DNA from: Anaerobacillus isosaccharinicus
GTDB taxonomy: Bacteria > Bacillota > Bacilli > Bacillales > Anaerobacillaceae
Assembly: GCF_001866075.3 (NCBI RefSeq)
Contig: NZ_CP063356.1
Span: 2,904,164-2,968,163, forward strand
Length of the DNA stretch: 64,000 bases
Direction of reading: 5' to 3'
In this document: positions 28,219-37,356 of the stretch, one piece after another
Layout of the letters: the number at the start of each line of letters is the position of its first letter
Numbering within the stretch: position 1 is the stretch's first letter
Program-made: the position numbers and the translations under genes
The notes under the pieces: model-generated
The model's database searches: none
Told to the model about the DNA's origin: nothing
The model's input: the letters and a program-made list of their open reading frames with translations, nothing else

Positions 28219-29100
28219 ATGCCACAATTTTTTTCAAATAAGAGACTAATAGTGCTTCTCGTTAGTATTATTCTTTTGGTGGCATTAATAGGCTATTCCA
28301 TGAGTGATCGACGAAGCTTAACATGGCCAGAGCAGTTTATGAAAGATTCTGTAGGTTGGGTCCAACAAGTATTTAAACAACCCGCTCTTTATGTAGCGGG
28401 TTTCTTTGAGACTGTAAATGAAATGAGAAATATTTACGAAGAAAATCGTGTATTAAAAGCTCATTTAGATCAATATGCGCAAATTGCAGTTGAAGTAAAT
28501 GTGCTACGTCGTCAAAATGAACATCTCAAAGATGCACTAGATATTAAAGAAAGTCTGTACAATTATAATTTAACCCCAGCGCTTGTTATTCACCGGTCTC
28601 CAGATCGTTGGAATGAATATATCGGAATAAATAAAGGTGAGCAAGATGGTATTGAGCGAGATATGGCTGTTATTACTTCAAAAGGGTTAGTAGGTAAAGT
28701 TATGCATGTTTCGCAATTTACATCGACTGTTCAACTTCTACGTGACCATGATCGTACAAATCGAATTTCTGCAATGGTGGATGCTGAGGATATCGAAGTG
28801 TTTGGTTTTATTGAGGGCTTTGACGAACAAAGCGGTGCTTTAATGCTTCGAAAAGTTGAAGCTGATGCCGAGATTGAGGTAGGTCAAACAGTTGTCACTT
28901 CGGGATTAGGTGGGATCTTCCCTCAAGGACTTTTGATAGGGAAAGTGATCCGAGTTGAGGCAGATGAGTATGGATTAACAAAAAACGCATACGTTGAACC
29001 TTCAGCTAGTTTTCACAATTTAGATTATGTGATGATCATTAGAAGAACGGCTGCTTCCATCGATGTTAACACGACTCAAGAAGGAGAGGGTGACTATTGA
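28219..29100 (+). CDS. mreC: Rod shape-determining protein MreC
   Basis: A membrane-anchored scaffold that links the MreB filament to periplasmic-side wall enzymes. The 293 residues have one N-terminal membrane segment (about 9-27), a coiled coil (about 65-110, with ENRVLKAHLDQYAQIAVEV), and a beta-rich external domain with VGKVMHVSQFTSTVQLLRD and VVTSGLGGIFPQGLLIGKV. Its stop overlaps the mreD start (TGATG). Confidence 0.97.
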   Translation: MPQFFSNKRLIVLLVSIILLVALIGYSMSDRRSLTWPEQFMKDSVGWVQQVFKQPALYVAGFFETVNEMRNIYEENRVLKAHLDQYAQIAVEVNVLRRQNEHLKDALDIKESLYNYNLTPALVIHRSPDRWNEYIGINKGEQDGIERDMAVITSKGLVGKVMHVSQFTSTVQLLRDHDRTNRISAMVDAEDIEVFGFIEGFDEQSGALMLRKVEADAEIEVGQTVVTSGLGGIFPQGLLIGKVIRVEADEYGLTKNAYVEPSASFHNLDYVMIIRRTAASIDVNTTQEGEGDY

Positions 29101-29660
29101 TGTTACGCTTTCTCCTTCCCTTGATTGTTTTTATTCTATTTATCATTGAAGGAACCGTCATGCAAATTATTGCTCCTGATCGTTTTGGCTCGGAGTTTAT
29201 CATTATTCCTCGTTTTGCCTTTGTAATCGTGATCGTAATTAGCGTTTTTTTCGGGAGAACAACTGGCACAATTTATGGGCTAATCCTTGGTTTATTTCAA
29301 GATGTCATTTACACTCATGTTTTAGGTGTATACATTTTTAGTATGGCCTTAATTACATATTTACTAGGTTTTTCTTTTAAGATCTTTCAGAAAAATTTAA
29401 TGTTACATATCATAACAGCTATTTTCGGAACAATCCTTCTCGACTATTTAGTTTATGGTATCCACTCAATGGTCGGTATCACAACTCTCCCACATGAGCG
29501 TTTCTTCTATGAACGTCTTTTACCTAGTTTAGTCGTAAATAGTGTGTTCTTGATTATATTTGCATACCCATTACGAAAATTACTGGTCTTTTTACAAAAT
29601 AAAGACGATATAGAAGAAAAAATTCATAAAAGAAAAAGGGATTTTAGATGGCAACGTTGA
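29100..29660 (+). CDS. mreD: Rod shape-determining protein MreD
   Basis: The third Mre component, an integral membrane protein of the elongasome. From ATG 29100, which overlaps the mreC stop, the protein is 186 residues with five to six membrane segments. The short loop FFGRTTGTIYGLILGLFQD and the basic C-terminal end (KIHKRKRDFRWQR) are typical. It is translationally coupled to mreC. Confidence 0.94.
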   Translation: MLRFLLPLIVFILFIIEGTVMQIIAPDRFGSEFIIIPRFAFVIVIVISVFFGRTTGTIYGLILGLFQDVIYTHVLGVYIFSMALITYLLGFSFKIFQKNLMLHIITAIFGTILLDYLVYGIHSMVGITTLPHERFFYERLLPSLVVNSVFLIIFAYPLRKLLVFLQNKDDIEEKIHKRKRDFRWQR

Positions 29661-29690
29661 ATAAATGAGAGTTGAGGTGAACTTTGGACC

Positions 29691-30356
29691 ATGGTAAAAA
29701 CAAACTATGTAACGATAAGAGGAACCAAAGAAGGCCTAATTTTATTTTTAGACGACGAATGTTCGTTTTCTGAACTAGTTAGTGAGCTTGAAGAAAAGCT
29801 TTCCTCAAATTATCCGCAAATTTCAGAAGGACCTGCTGTCCATGTAAAAGTTTCTGTCGGAAATCGATTTTTAACTGAAGATCTGAAGAAACAGCTTATA
29901 ACAATTATTAGTGAGCAGCAAAAGCTTGTAATTAACCAAATAGAATCGAACGTAATCACAAAACAAGAAGCAGAAACCTTACAAAAAGAAGCGCAAACTG
30001 CTACGATTATGAAGGTAGTCCGTTCTGGTCAAGTATTAAGAGTTACCGGGGATCTTCTTCTCCTAGGCGATGTCAATCCTGGTGGAACAGTTGTTGCCAC
30101 AGGAAACATCTATGTTATGGGTGTTTTAAGAGGTATCGCTCATGCGGGAAGTGAAGGTAATAAAGAAGCAATCATTTCAGCTTCGAAAATGGAACCGTCG
30201 CAATTACGAATTGCTGAAATTGTTAGTCGGTCACCTGATATAAAAGATAACGAAACCCATGAAATGGAATGTGCCTACGTTGGTCGAGATAACAAAATCG
30301 CCATCGAGCGCTTACAACAAATGGGGAAAATACGTCCAGAGATAACAAACGTTTAA
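29691..30356 (+). CDS. minC: Septum site-determining protein MinC
   Basis: An inhibitor of FtsZ assembly that works with MinD to block polar septation. The 221 residues have an N-terminal FtsZ-interaction domain (ending about 105) and a C-terminal right-handed beta-helix dimer domain (VRSGQVLRVTGDLLLLGDVNPGG, then GVLRGIAHAGSEGN). GAGTTGAGGTGAAC lies upstream of the ATG. Element R8 follows the stop and separates it from minD. Confidence 0.97.
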   Translation: MVKTNYVTIRGTKEGLILFLDDECSFSELVSELEEKLSSNYPQISEGPAVHVKVSVGNRFLTEDLKKQLITIISEQQKLVINQIESNVITKQEAETLQKEAQTATIMKVVRSGQVLRVTGDLLLLGDVNPGGTVVATGNIYVMGVLRGIAHAGSEGNKEAIISASKMEPSQLRIAEIVSRSPDIKDNETHEMECAYVGRDNKIAIERLQQMGKIRPEITNV

Positions 30357-30458
30357 TAATGTAGAATGTAAAATGTAGATTGTAAAATGAGTGAATTGTG
30401 TTGCTTCGAAGCATAGTTTTCAAGAGTTCTACATTCTACATTCTGAATTCTACATTGA
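30355..30458. repeat. Heptad-armed palindromic element R8 (minC-minD)
   Basis: The left arm 30358-30388 (TGTAGAA, TGTAAAA, TGTAGAT, TGTAAAA), the centre GCTTCGAAGC (30403-30412), a perfect palindrome, and the right arm 30427-30456 (TTCTACA, TTCTACA, TTCTGAA, TTCTACA). It is within an operon, so it would be transcribed. Register alignment of the two arms gives about three quarters paired positions. Confidence 0.85.
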
Positions 30459-30479
30459 ATTTAGAAAGGGGAGTTTCGC

Positions 30480-31277
30480 ATGGGAGAGGCTATTGTAATT
30501 ACTTCTGGTAAAGGCGGAGTTGGGAAAACGACTACATCTGCAAATATTGGTACTGCCCTTGCGCTTTCAGGTAAGAGAGTGTGTTTAGTTGATACTGACA
30601 TCGGCCTTCGTAATCTTGATGTTGTCATGGGATTAGAAAATCGAATTATCTATGATATCGTGGATATTGTAGAAGAGCGATGTAAGCTACATCAAGCCCT
30701 TATCAAGGACAAGCGTTTTGAATGCTTAATGTTATTACCCGCTGCTCAAACTAAAGATAAAGCAGCAGTGAATCCAGAGCAAATGAAAGTGATCATTAAA
30801 GAATTAAAAGAAGACTATGACTATGTCATTATTGATTGCCCAGCCGGCATTGAACAAGGCTTTAAAAATGCTGTAGCAGGTGCTGATAAAGCAATTGTTG
30901 TTACGACACCTGAAACATCAGCAGTTCGTGACGCAGACCGCATTATTGGGCTTCTTGAGCAAGAAAATATCGAACCACCGAAATTGATCGTGAATCGAAT
31001 TCGTACTCATATGATGAAAAATGGGGATATGCTTGATGTTGATGAAATTGTCTCTATTTTAGCAATTGAGTTATTAGGAATTGTTGCCGATGATGATGAT
31101 GTCATTAAAGCATCAAATAAAGGTGAGCCTGTCGCTTTTCAACCAAATACACGAGCGTCTATAGCATACCGAAATATTGCTAGACGTATTTTAGGGGAAT
31201 CGGTGCCTTTGATGTCATTAGACGATAACAAAGGTATGTTTACTAAAATGAAGAAGTTTTTCGGGATAAGGTCTTAA
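30480..31277 (+). CDS. minD: Septum site-determining ATPase MinD
   Basis: A ParA/MinD ATPase that binds the membrane in its ATP form and recruits MinC. The 265 residues contain the deviant Walker A GKGGVGKTTTSANIG, switch I/II regions LVDTDIGLRNLDVVMG and VIIDCPAGIEQGF, and the C-terminal amphipathic membrane helix (GMFTKMKKFFGIR). AGAAAGGGGAG precedes the start. The last gene of the mre-min row; a terminator follows. Confidence 0.99.
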   Translation: MGEAIVITSGKGGVGKTTTSANIGTALALSGKRVCLVDTDIGLRNLDVVMGLENRIIYDIVDIVEERCKLHQALIKDKRFECLMLLPAAQTKDKAAVNPEQMKVIIKELKEDYDYVIIDCPAGIEQGFKNAVAGADKAIVVTTPETSAVRDADRIIGLLEQENIEPPKLIVNRIRTHMMKNGDMLDVDEIVSILAIELLGIVADDDDVIKASNKGEPVAFQPNTRASIAYRNIARRILGESVPLMSLDDNKGMFTKMKKFFGIRS

Positions 31278-31320
31278 TTTGTTGTCTCTTTTAAATTATA
31301 GTATGATAGTTTATATTAAA

Positions 31321-31347
31321 AGTTAGCGAGAACTCTTGCTAGCTTTT
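31321..31347 (+). terminator. Terminator of the mreBCD-minCD operon
   Basis: AGTTAGCGAGA / TCTTGCTAGCT, paired with two wobble positions, then TTTTT. Confidence 0.85.
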
Positions 31348-31488
31348 TCTATTTCAATATTTGTTTCCTAATGTATTAGTCTAGGGCAAACAACGTGGTA
31401 ACAAATCGCCCTATTTAAATACCCTGCTAGGAGCTAATAAAACATAGTTGATTTATTTCTGGAAAGAATAATTTTGAGGTGATTTAGC

Positions 31489-32277
31489 TTGAACTATAAT
31501 AACATTTATGAATTAGCAAAAAGTTGGACGAAAGAAGCTGGAGAAAATTTAAGAGAAAGTTTAAAACATAAGATTGAAGTAGAGTTTAAAACTTCTGCAT
31601 CAGATCTAGTGACAAAAAAAGATCGAGAAATTGAACAATTCTTTGCCGGGAAAATAAGTGAACATTTTCCAGAGCATATGATTTTAGGAGAAGAAGGGAC
31701 AGTAGCAAATCAAGAATACATATTTGAAGAAGCGCAAGTTTGGGTAATTGATCCGATCGATGGTACAACAAACTTTGTTAATCAAAAAATGAACTTTGCT
31801 ATTTCAGTTGCTTTTTATGATCAAGGCGAACCGATAATAGGAGTTATTTATGATCCGATGAAAGATGAGCTTTTTACAACGTTAAAAGGACAAGGTGCTT
31901 TTCTTAACGGTGAAAAAATTGAACAATTAACTGCGGTGACTGTTGAGGAAGCTTTAATTAGCTTGAATAGCCTTTGGACAATTCCAAATGATAAAGTAGA
32001 TGAAAAGAAGGTATATCCAATTGTCGAGAAAGCTCGCGGAATTCGATATATTGGTTCGGCTGCATTAGAAATTGCATGGATTTCAGTAGGGAGACTTGAT
32101 GCCTATGTCGACTTTAGATTGTCTCCATGGGATATTGGTGCAGGAATTGTTCTTCTTAAAGAGCTAGGTGGTGAAGCAACTACATTAGCTGGTGAAGATA
32201 TCAATATGAAGGATACAAATACCACATTATTTTCAAGGCCCGGTTTAGCATCTGAAATTAGAAACTATTTTAATTAA
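31489..32277 (+). CDS. Inositol monophosphatase family protein
   Basis: A 262-residue magnesium-dependent phosphatase from a TTG start after GAGGTGATTTAGC. Metal-binding motifs are ILGEEGTVA, VIDPIDGTTNFVNQ and WDIGAGIVLLKELGG. Members act on inositol phosphates, nucleotide phosphates (PAP) or sugar phosphates, and the substrate cannot be told from sequence. It lies between minD and the phn genes with its own terminator, so it is probably a single-gene unit. Confidence 0.92.
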   Translation: MNYNNIYELAKSWTKEAGENLRESLKHKIEVEFKTSASDLVTKKDREIEQFFAGKISEHFPEHMILGEEGTVANQEYIFEEAQVWVIDPIDGTTNFVNQKMNFAISVAFYDQGEPIIGVIYDPMKDELFTTLKGQGAFLNGEKIEQLTAVTVEEALISLNSLWTIPNDKVDEKKVYPIVEKARGIRYIGSAALEIAWISVGRLDAYVDFRLSPWDIGAGIVLLKELGGEATTLAGEDINMKDTNTTLFSRPGLASEIRNYFN

Positions 32278-32284
32278 TTTTATC

Positions 32285-32319
32285 GAGTGGAGATCGGAAT
32301 TAGATCGACACTTTTTTTT
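32285..32319 (+). terminator. Probable terminator of the phosphatase gene
   Basis: AGTGGAGATC / GATCGACACT imperfect stem, then eight T. The rest of the gap up to 32,500 is AT-rich with a TTGACA at 32388. Confidence 0.7.
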
Positions 32320-32502
32320 ATTTAAGTGAAGTTTAAAAAAAAATTATGAAAATTAAGATAAGTAAAACTTTTTTATTTTGACAAATTTATAAAGACAAGA
32401 GGAAAACACTTATTGTATAGTAGTAATTGTGAGTATAGTTGTCGAAATTTGATAGGGGATTTTTCATAGAGATTAACTCAAAATTGAATTAGATTGAGAG
32501 TT

Positions 32503-32555
32503 TGTAAAGAAATTGTAAAAATGTCCTTTTATGTTGAATTTTGTGTTACTATACT
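32503..32555 (+). promoter_or_regulatory. Candidate PhoP boxes (inverted) and promoter of phnDCEE
   Basis: TGTAAA at 32503-32508 and 32514-32519 are 11 bp apart and are the reverse complement of the TTTACA-N5-TTTACA pair in front of pstS. TATACT at 32550-32555 is a good -10 box about 30 bp downstream. The match suggests control by phosphate limitation through PhoPR. Inverted orientation makes it less certain than the pst site. Confidence 0.5.
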
Positions 32556-32595
32556 TCTGCAAGAAAATATAAAAAAACAAAGTGAGGTCATGATC

Positions 32596-33525
32596 TTGAA
32601 AAAGTATTTACTTTTAGTTTTAACTGCAATGTTAATGTTAGCACTTGCTGCATGTGGATCTTCTGAAACTAGTAAAGAAGAATCTCCAGCAACGGACGCA
32701 AAAGAAGAAACAGTAGAAATGCCAACAAAGTTGACAATGGGCTTTATCCCATCACAAGAAGCTGACAAAATTGCTGACACTGTTAAGCCACTTGAAGAAA
32801 AATTAAGTGAAATTCTTGGAATCCCAGTTGAAGCTCAAGTAATGGTAGACTTTGTAGGTCTAGTAGAAGGTATGAGAACTGGTCAAATTGACATTGGTTT
32901 CTTAAATCCATTTGGATTTGTACAAGCTGAAGATCGTGCTGGAGTAGAAGTTATCTTAAAGTCTGTTCGTAACGGTTCTGCTTCTTATAATGCACAATTC
33001 GCTGTTGCTGCTGACTCAGATATCCACACTATCGAAGATCTAGTAAATAATCATGGATTAGTTTGGGCTTATGCTGATACATTATCAACTTCAGGTTTCT
33101 TATTCCCAGCTGCTCACTTAATGGGCTTAGGAATTGAGAACTTAGATGATCACTACACTCAAATTGTTGTAGGTGGACATGACAATGCAATCCTAGCTGT
33201 ATTAGATGGTACTGCTGACTTCGCTACAACTTTTAATGACGCTCGTACTCGCTTAGAAGGTGAATATCCAACAATTATGGAAGATATCCGTATAATTGGT
33301 TACACAGATGACATTCCAAACGATACAATTTCTGTTCGTGCAGGTCTTCCAGTAGAATTGAAAAATGCAATTCGTGAAGCATTCTTAGCATTTAACGATG
33401 ACGAAGAAATGATTACAGTTATGAATGAAGTATATACTTGGGATGCAATTGCTCCAGCTGCTTCAGAAGATTACGATATCGTTCGTGAAGTATTTGGTTT
33501 ATTCAAAGACCAATTATCTCAATAA
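32596..33525 (+). CDS. phnD: Phosphonate/phosphite-type ABC transporter substrate-binding lipoprotein
   Basis: The most likely start is TTG 32596 (eight bases after GTGAGG); ATG 32590 is the alternative, and a longer upstream frame overlaps the promoter. A lipoprotein signal peptide ends at the lipobox LAAC (about residue 19). The mature protein has PhnD-family motifs LTMGFIPSQEADKI, VGLVEGMRTGQIDIGFLNPFGF and GGHDNAILAVLDGTADFA. It binds phosphonate, phosphite or a related anion outside the cell. No C-P lyase or phosphite dehydrogenase gene is in the window, so the ligand is open. Confidence 0.92.
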   Translation: MKKYLLLVLTAMLMLALAACGSSETSKEESPATDAKEETVEMPTKLTMGFIPSQEADKIADTVKPLEEKLSEILGIPVEAQVMVDFVGLVEGMRTGQIDIGFLNPFGFVQAEDRAGVEVILKSVRNGSASYNAQFAVAADSDIHTIEDLVNNHGLVWAYADTLSTSGFLFPAAHLMGLGIENLDDHYTQIVVGGHDNAILAVLDGTADFATTFNDARTRLEGEYPTIMEDIRIIGYTDDIPNDTISVRAGLPVELKNAIREAFLAFNDDEEMITVMNEVYTWDAIAPAASEDYDIVREVFGLFKDQLSQ

Positions 33526-33548
33526 TTTATAATTTTTAAGAAATATGA

Positions 33549-33577
33549 GGGAGATGCATAATGCTTCTCCCTTTTTT
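33549..33577 (+). terminator. Hairpin between phnD and phnC (probable partial terminator)
   Basis: GGGAGA-GCAT / ATGC-TCTCCC then six T. It probably gives more phnD than transporter message, as is common for binding-protein genes. Confidence 0.75.
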
Positions 33578-33791
33578 AAAGGGTTTTTGTCAAATTTTGT
33601 TGAATTAGAATAGTTAGTTTAATAATATTAAAGTATAAGAAAAGCTCAGCGCACTTGTAGTTGGATAAGCTAAGTTTTTCTAATAAGTTAAGAGGTCTGA
33701 TGTCTGAATTTAAATGTTAATTATTGGAATTGATGATGAACAGGTTATAAAAATGATTTTATTATCTTATAAAAGATGAGGGGTTTATTTC

Positions 33792-34565
33792 ATGATTGAA
33801 TTTAAAAATGTGTCCTTAACCTATCCAAACGGACATCAAGGGTTAAAAAATGTAAATTTAAAATTAAACGATGGCGAGTTTATCGTTGTTGTTGGACTCT
33901 CAGGTGCAGGTAAGTCTACCCTTATCCGTAGTATTAACCAACTAGTGAAACCCACAGAAGGTGAGCTCCTTATTGATGGTGAAAACACTCTAAAATACAA
34001 GGAAAAGCAATTACGCAAGCTAAGAACTAGAATTGGGATGATCTTTCAAAACTACAATCTTGTAAAAAGAACTTCAGTCCTTCGAAACGTTTTATCTGGA
34101 AGATTAGGTCATACTGGCACTTTTCGTAGTTTATTAGGTTTATTCTCACAAGCAGATGTTAAGCTAGCATTAGAAAGCTTAGATCGTGTTGGAATTGTTG
34201 AAAAAGCATATATCCGTGCTGACCAGTTAAGTGGTGGACAGCAACAACGTGTAAGTATAGCAAGAGCTTTAACACAAAAACCGAAAGTAATCTTGGCAGA
34301 CGAGCCGGTAGCAAGTCTTGACCCGCCAACTTCACATATAGTAATGAAAGACTTAAAGAAGATTAATCGTGAAGATAACATTACAACAATCGTTAACCTT
34401 CACTTTATTGATATGGCGATGGAATATGCAGACCGTATCATTGGAATGAGAGGCGGAGAAGTTGTATTTGACGGTCCTGTAAGTTCAGTTACGGAAAAAA
34501 CGTTTGAAGAAATTTACGGCCGTAAAATTAAAGAAGATGATGTTCTCGGAGGAGATGAGAAGTAA
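33792..34565 (+). CDS. phnC: Phosphonate-type ABC transporter ATP-binding protein
   Basis: A 257-residue ATPase with Walker A GLSGAGKSTLIRSIN, Q-loop MIFQNYNLVKRTSVL, signature [15 protein letters not shown], Walker B VILADEPVASLDP and H-loop VNLHFIDMAM; the HFIDMA form is typical of PhnC. ATG follows GAGGGGTTTATTTC. Its stop overlaps the next start by one base (TAATG). Confidence 0.95.
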   Translation: MIEFKNVSLTYPNGHQGLKNVNLKLNDGEFIVVVGLSGAGKSTLIRSINQLVKPTEGELLIDGENTLKYKEKQLRKLRTRIGMIFQNYNLVKRTSVLRNVLSGRLGHTGTFRSLLGLFSQADVKLALESLDRVGIVEKAYIRADQLSGGQQQRVSIARALTQKPKVILADEPVASLDPPTSHIVMKDLKKINREDNITTIVNLHFIDMAMEYADRIIGMRGGEVVFDGPVSSVTEKTFEEIYGRKIKEDDVLGGDEK

Positions 34566-35383
34566 TGCAACCAGTTACCAATCCACTAAAAACGAATAAC
34601 GGTCGCATTCCTATTATTCCACGTCAAACAAAAACGAGAATGACGATCATTATGCTTGTCATAGCCTTTTTATACGGGCTATCGGCATTTGTGACCGAAG
34701 CATATCCAAACAAAATTATTTCAGGACTACCACATGCCTTTGATTTTGTGAAGGATGACCTTTATCCGCCAAACTGGAGTTACTATAAAACGGTATCTTT
34801 TAGATTACTAGAAACATGGAATATTGCGCTACTTAGTACAACTTTTTCTACATTGATTTGTTTACCATTTGCTTTTTTGATGGCTTCAAATATCAATACT
34901 AATAAGTATCTTTATACTGCAGTTCGTTTTGGAATGAACGTACTTAGAACAATCCCAGAATTACTTTTAGCTGTGATTTTAGTAGCCGTTGTTGGTCTTG
35001 GACCACTTTCTGGGGTAGGGGCATTATTTTTCTTCTCGCTTGGAATTTTGGCAAAACTATTAAGTGAAACCATTGAATCAATTGACAAAGGACCATTAGA
35101 GGCTATTAGGGCAACTGGTGGTAATGTGTTTCAAGTTATTAGATACGGTGCAATGCCACAAATTCTACCACACTTTACGTCATACTCGTTATATGTTCTT
35201 GAAATTAACGTGCGTGCGTCCATCGTATTAGGATTTGTAGGTGCTGGTGGTATCGGTCAAATTCTTCGCCAGCAATTAAACTTATTTAATTACGCAAATG
35301 TTTCTACAATCATCATCATGACATTTTTAGCGGTAACGGTCATTGATGTTATCAGTACCCGTATAAGGGAGAGATTAGTGTAA
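34565..35383 (+). CDS. phnE: Phosphonate-type ABC transporter permease (first)
   Basis: 272 residues with about six membrane segments. The inner-membrane permease signature is in ETIESIDKGPLEAIRATGG (EAA loop), and VLGFVGAGGIGQILRQQL near the end is characteristic of PhnE. The N-terminus (about 20 residues) is polar. Its start and stop overlap the neighbouring genes by one base, so phnC and both permeases are translated as a unit. Confidence 0.94.
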   Translation: MQPVTNPLKTNNGRIPIIPRQTKTRMTIIMLVIAFLYGLSAFVTEAYPNKIISGLPHAFDFVKDDLYPPNWSYYKTVSFRLLETWNIALLSTTFSTLICLPFAFLMASNINTNKYLYTAVRFGMNVLRTIPELLLAVILVAVVGLGPLSGVGALFFFSLGILAKLLSETIESIDKGPLEAIRATGGNVFQVIRYGAMPQILPHFTSYSLYVLEINVRASIVLGFVGAGGIGQILRQQLNLFNYANVSTIIIMTFLAVTVIDVISTRIRERLV

Positions 35384-36186
35384 TGAATTTAGATAAACAA
35401 TATAACATTCAAAGACCAGATCGCACCAAATATTGGATAAATTTTGGACTTATTACGATATTTATGATGTTCTTATATTATATCGCTATTTCTACAACCG
35501 ATTTAGGTTATCGAGGCTCCAAGTTATCCGCCTTCGATATGTTCAAACGTTTGTTTTTCGATACATTCTTTGATCCAACTGTACAAGCTAGAATTCCTAT
35601 GTATATTGGCTATATGTTCGAAACGTTAGCGATAGCATTTGCTGGAACTTTAATTGGTTCCATTTTAGCAATACCAATTGGCTTTTTAGCAGCTAAAAAC
35701 ATGAGTGGACATTTATCTAGCATTGGTAAAGGGATTCTAAACGGAATTCGTGCCTTCCCAGAAATATTATTTGCTGTTATTTTCGTAGCATCTGTAGGTA
35801 TGGGACCTTATGCTGGGGTATTAGCGATCGGTATCAACTCGATCGGGATGTTAGGAAAGCTATACTCTGAAGTAATCGAATCCATCGATATGAGTATCGT
35901 TGAAGCATTAAAAGCAAGTGGAGCGAACCGACTTCAAGCAATGTGGTACGGTGTAATTCCACAAGTTATTCCAGAATTCTCATCATATGCGATCTATCGT
36001 TTTGAGATCGACGTTCGTGCGTCTACAGTGTTAGGTATCGTTGGTGCCGGTGGTATCGGTGCACCAATCATCCTTGCCTCAAATCAGCGTGCTTGGGAAC
36101 AAGTAGGGATGATGTTAATCATCATCATCGTCGTCGTTACAATCATCGATTACCTAAGTGCATATATCCGCCGAAGAATTGTTTAA
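35383..36186 (+). CDS. phnE: Phosphonate-type ABC transporter permease (second)
   Basis: 267 residues, a paralogue of the gene upstream: EVIESIDMSIVEALKASGANRLQAM is its EAA loop and VLGIVGAGGIGAPIILA its C-terminal PhnE motif. Two different permease chains imply a heterodimer, as in many Bacillota phosphonate-type transporters. It is the last gene of the operon and is followed by a terminator and heptad elements R9 and R10. Confidence 0.94.
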   Translation: MNLDKQYNIQRPDRTKYWINFGLITIFMMFLYYIAISTTDLGYRGSKLSAFDMFKRLFFDTFFDPTVQARIPMYIGYMFETLAIAFAGTLIGSILAIPIGFLAAKNMSGHLSSIGKGILNGIRAFPEILFAVIFVASVGMGPYAGVLAIGINSIGMLGKLYSEVIESIDMSIVEALKASGANRLQAMWYGVIPQVIPEFSSYAIYRFEIDVRASTVLGIVGAGGIGAPIILASNQRAWEQVGMMLIIIIVVVTIIDYLSAYIRRRIV

Positions 36187-36200
36187 CTAAGTACTATCTT

Positions 36201-36233
36201 AAGAGATTAGCCCCCGTGGTTAGTCTCTTTTTT
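36201..36233 (+). terminator. Terminator of phnDCEE
   Basis: AAGAGATTAG / TTAGTCTCTT with one mismatch, then six T. Confidence 0.82.
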
Positions 36234-36330
36234 AGTTTAGAGTGTAGAGTTTAAAGTTAAGAGTTATTGAAAGTAAAGCTTCGTAGTATCTAGAACAACA
36301 TTCTACATTTTACATTCTAAATTCTCCATT
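36234..36330. repeat. Heptad-armed element R9 (class B left arm, class A right arm)
   Basis: The left array 36234-36264 is class B (GTTTAGA, GTGTAGA, GTTTAAA). The centre has GCTTCGTAG at 36278-36286. The right array 36298-36330 is class A (TTCTACA, TTTTACA, TTCTAAA, TTCTCCA). Mixed arms also occur in R2, so classes A and B belong to one family. Confidence 0.75.
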
Positions 36331-36417
36331 AACCATCGAATGACCCCAAAAACTAAACTCCCAAACTGAAAACTAATAAGCATAACCTACCCGGACAAGT
36401 CATATCTATTAACTAGA

Positions 36418-36550
36418 GAATTATGAATTATGAATTATGAATTGTAAACAAGGCATTTCAGTTCAACACACTTTTCTAAATTTGAAATTAACTGACCTCT
36501 TTGACATACATACAAAACTCTACACTCTACACTTTAAACTCTAAACTAAA
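36418..36550. repeat. Heptad element R10 in the spoIVFA leader
   Basis: Three tandem copies of GAATTAT plus GAATTG (36418-36444) form the left side. The right side (36516-36547) is an inverted class B array (CTCTACA, CTCTACA, CTTTAAA, CTCTAAA). Between them is a candidate SigE -10 box (CATACATA, 36505-36512, with GAAATTA 14 bp upstream as a weak -35). If so, the right array is in the 5' leader of spoIVFA. Confidence 0.65.
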
Positions 36551-36567
36551 AAAGGGGATGACAATAG

Positions 36568-37356
36568 ATGGCGAAAAGGGTTGATGAAATTCGTCGTGAA
36601 ATTCAGGCAAGACGGAAAAAAATGACTAGTCGTATTGGTCAAAGAGAGAGATCACAACCACAATATTATCAAAGTCATAGCGAGTCTAGAGACGATTCAG
36701 CTTACTATTTTCCTAGTGAATCAAGGGTGACTGGGGAGCCTGAAGAAAAGTTTTTTCGCAAGGACATTTTAATGATGCAAGTGTTAGCTGCTATTTGTTT
36801 ATTTCTAGTGATAGGAATATTATTTCGAACGCAATTACCACAATTTGAAGGAGCGAGGCAGTTTGTGAAAAATTCCTACGAACAGGAATTTCAGTTTGCT
36901 ACTGTTGCTAATTGGTATGAAGACCAGTTTGGAAAGCCGTTAGCACTTCTTCCGACGACAAGAAATGTCGCCTTAGATAATCTTGATAATCAAGAACATA
37001 ATCTAGCATATGCCGTTCCGGCGACTGGGCGAGTGACTAGAAGCTTTGATCAAGATGGAAAGGGTATTATGATCGAAACAGTTTCTAATTCAAATGTCGA
37101 AGCTGCTAGAAGCGGGATGGTTCGCTTTGTAGCAGAAGAAGAGAACTTAGGGAAAACAGTGATTATTGCTCATTATGACGGTGGTGAATCTTGGTATGCG
37201 ATGCTTGATAAGGTTGAGGTCAGTATTTATGATCACGTTGAGGCAGGAAGTAAGATTGGCACAGTATCGTTACAAGACAATAAAGGCTTCTACTACTTTG
37301 CTTTAAAAGAAGGAGAAACTTTTATCAATCCACTTGAAGTGATTTCATTTGATTGA
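36568..37356 (+). CDS. spoIVFA: Stage IV sporulation protein FA (regulator of SpoIVFB)
   Basis: SpoIVFA holds the SpoIVFB protease inactive in the outer forespore membrane until SpoIVB cleaves it, and so times sigma-K activation. The 262 residues have a polar, Arg/Ser-rich N-terminus, one membrane segment (about 68-87) and an external M23-like (LytM fold) domain with GRVTRSFDQDGKGIMIET and ENLGKTVIIAHYDGGESWY. It overlaps spoIVFB by eight bases, as expected for the two-gene operon. Confidence 0.93.
   Translation: MAKRVDEIRREIQARRKKMTSRIGQRERSQPQYYQSHSESRDDSAYYFPSESRVTGEPEEKFFRKDILMMQVLAAICLFLVIGILFRTQLPQFEGARQFVKNSYEQEFQFATVANWYEDQFGKPLALLPTTRNVALDNLDNQEHNLAYAVPATGRVTRSFDQDGKGIMIETVSNSNVEAARSGMVRFVAEEENLGKTVIIAHYDGGESWYAMLDKVEVSIYDHVEAGSKIGTVSLQDNKGFYYFALKEGETFINPLEVISFD

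Noticed and set aside
32494-32589. Long N-terminal extension of PhnD
   Set aside because: The extension would cover the candidate promoter and PhoP-like boxes, and the lipoprotein signal begins at 32590-32596.
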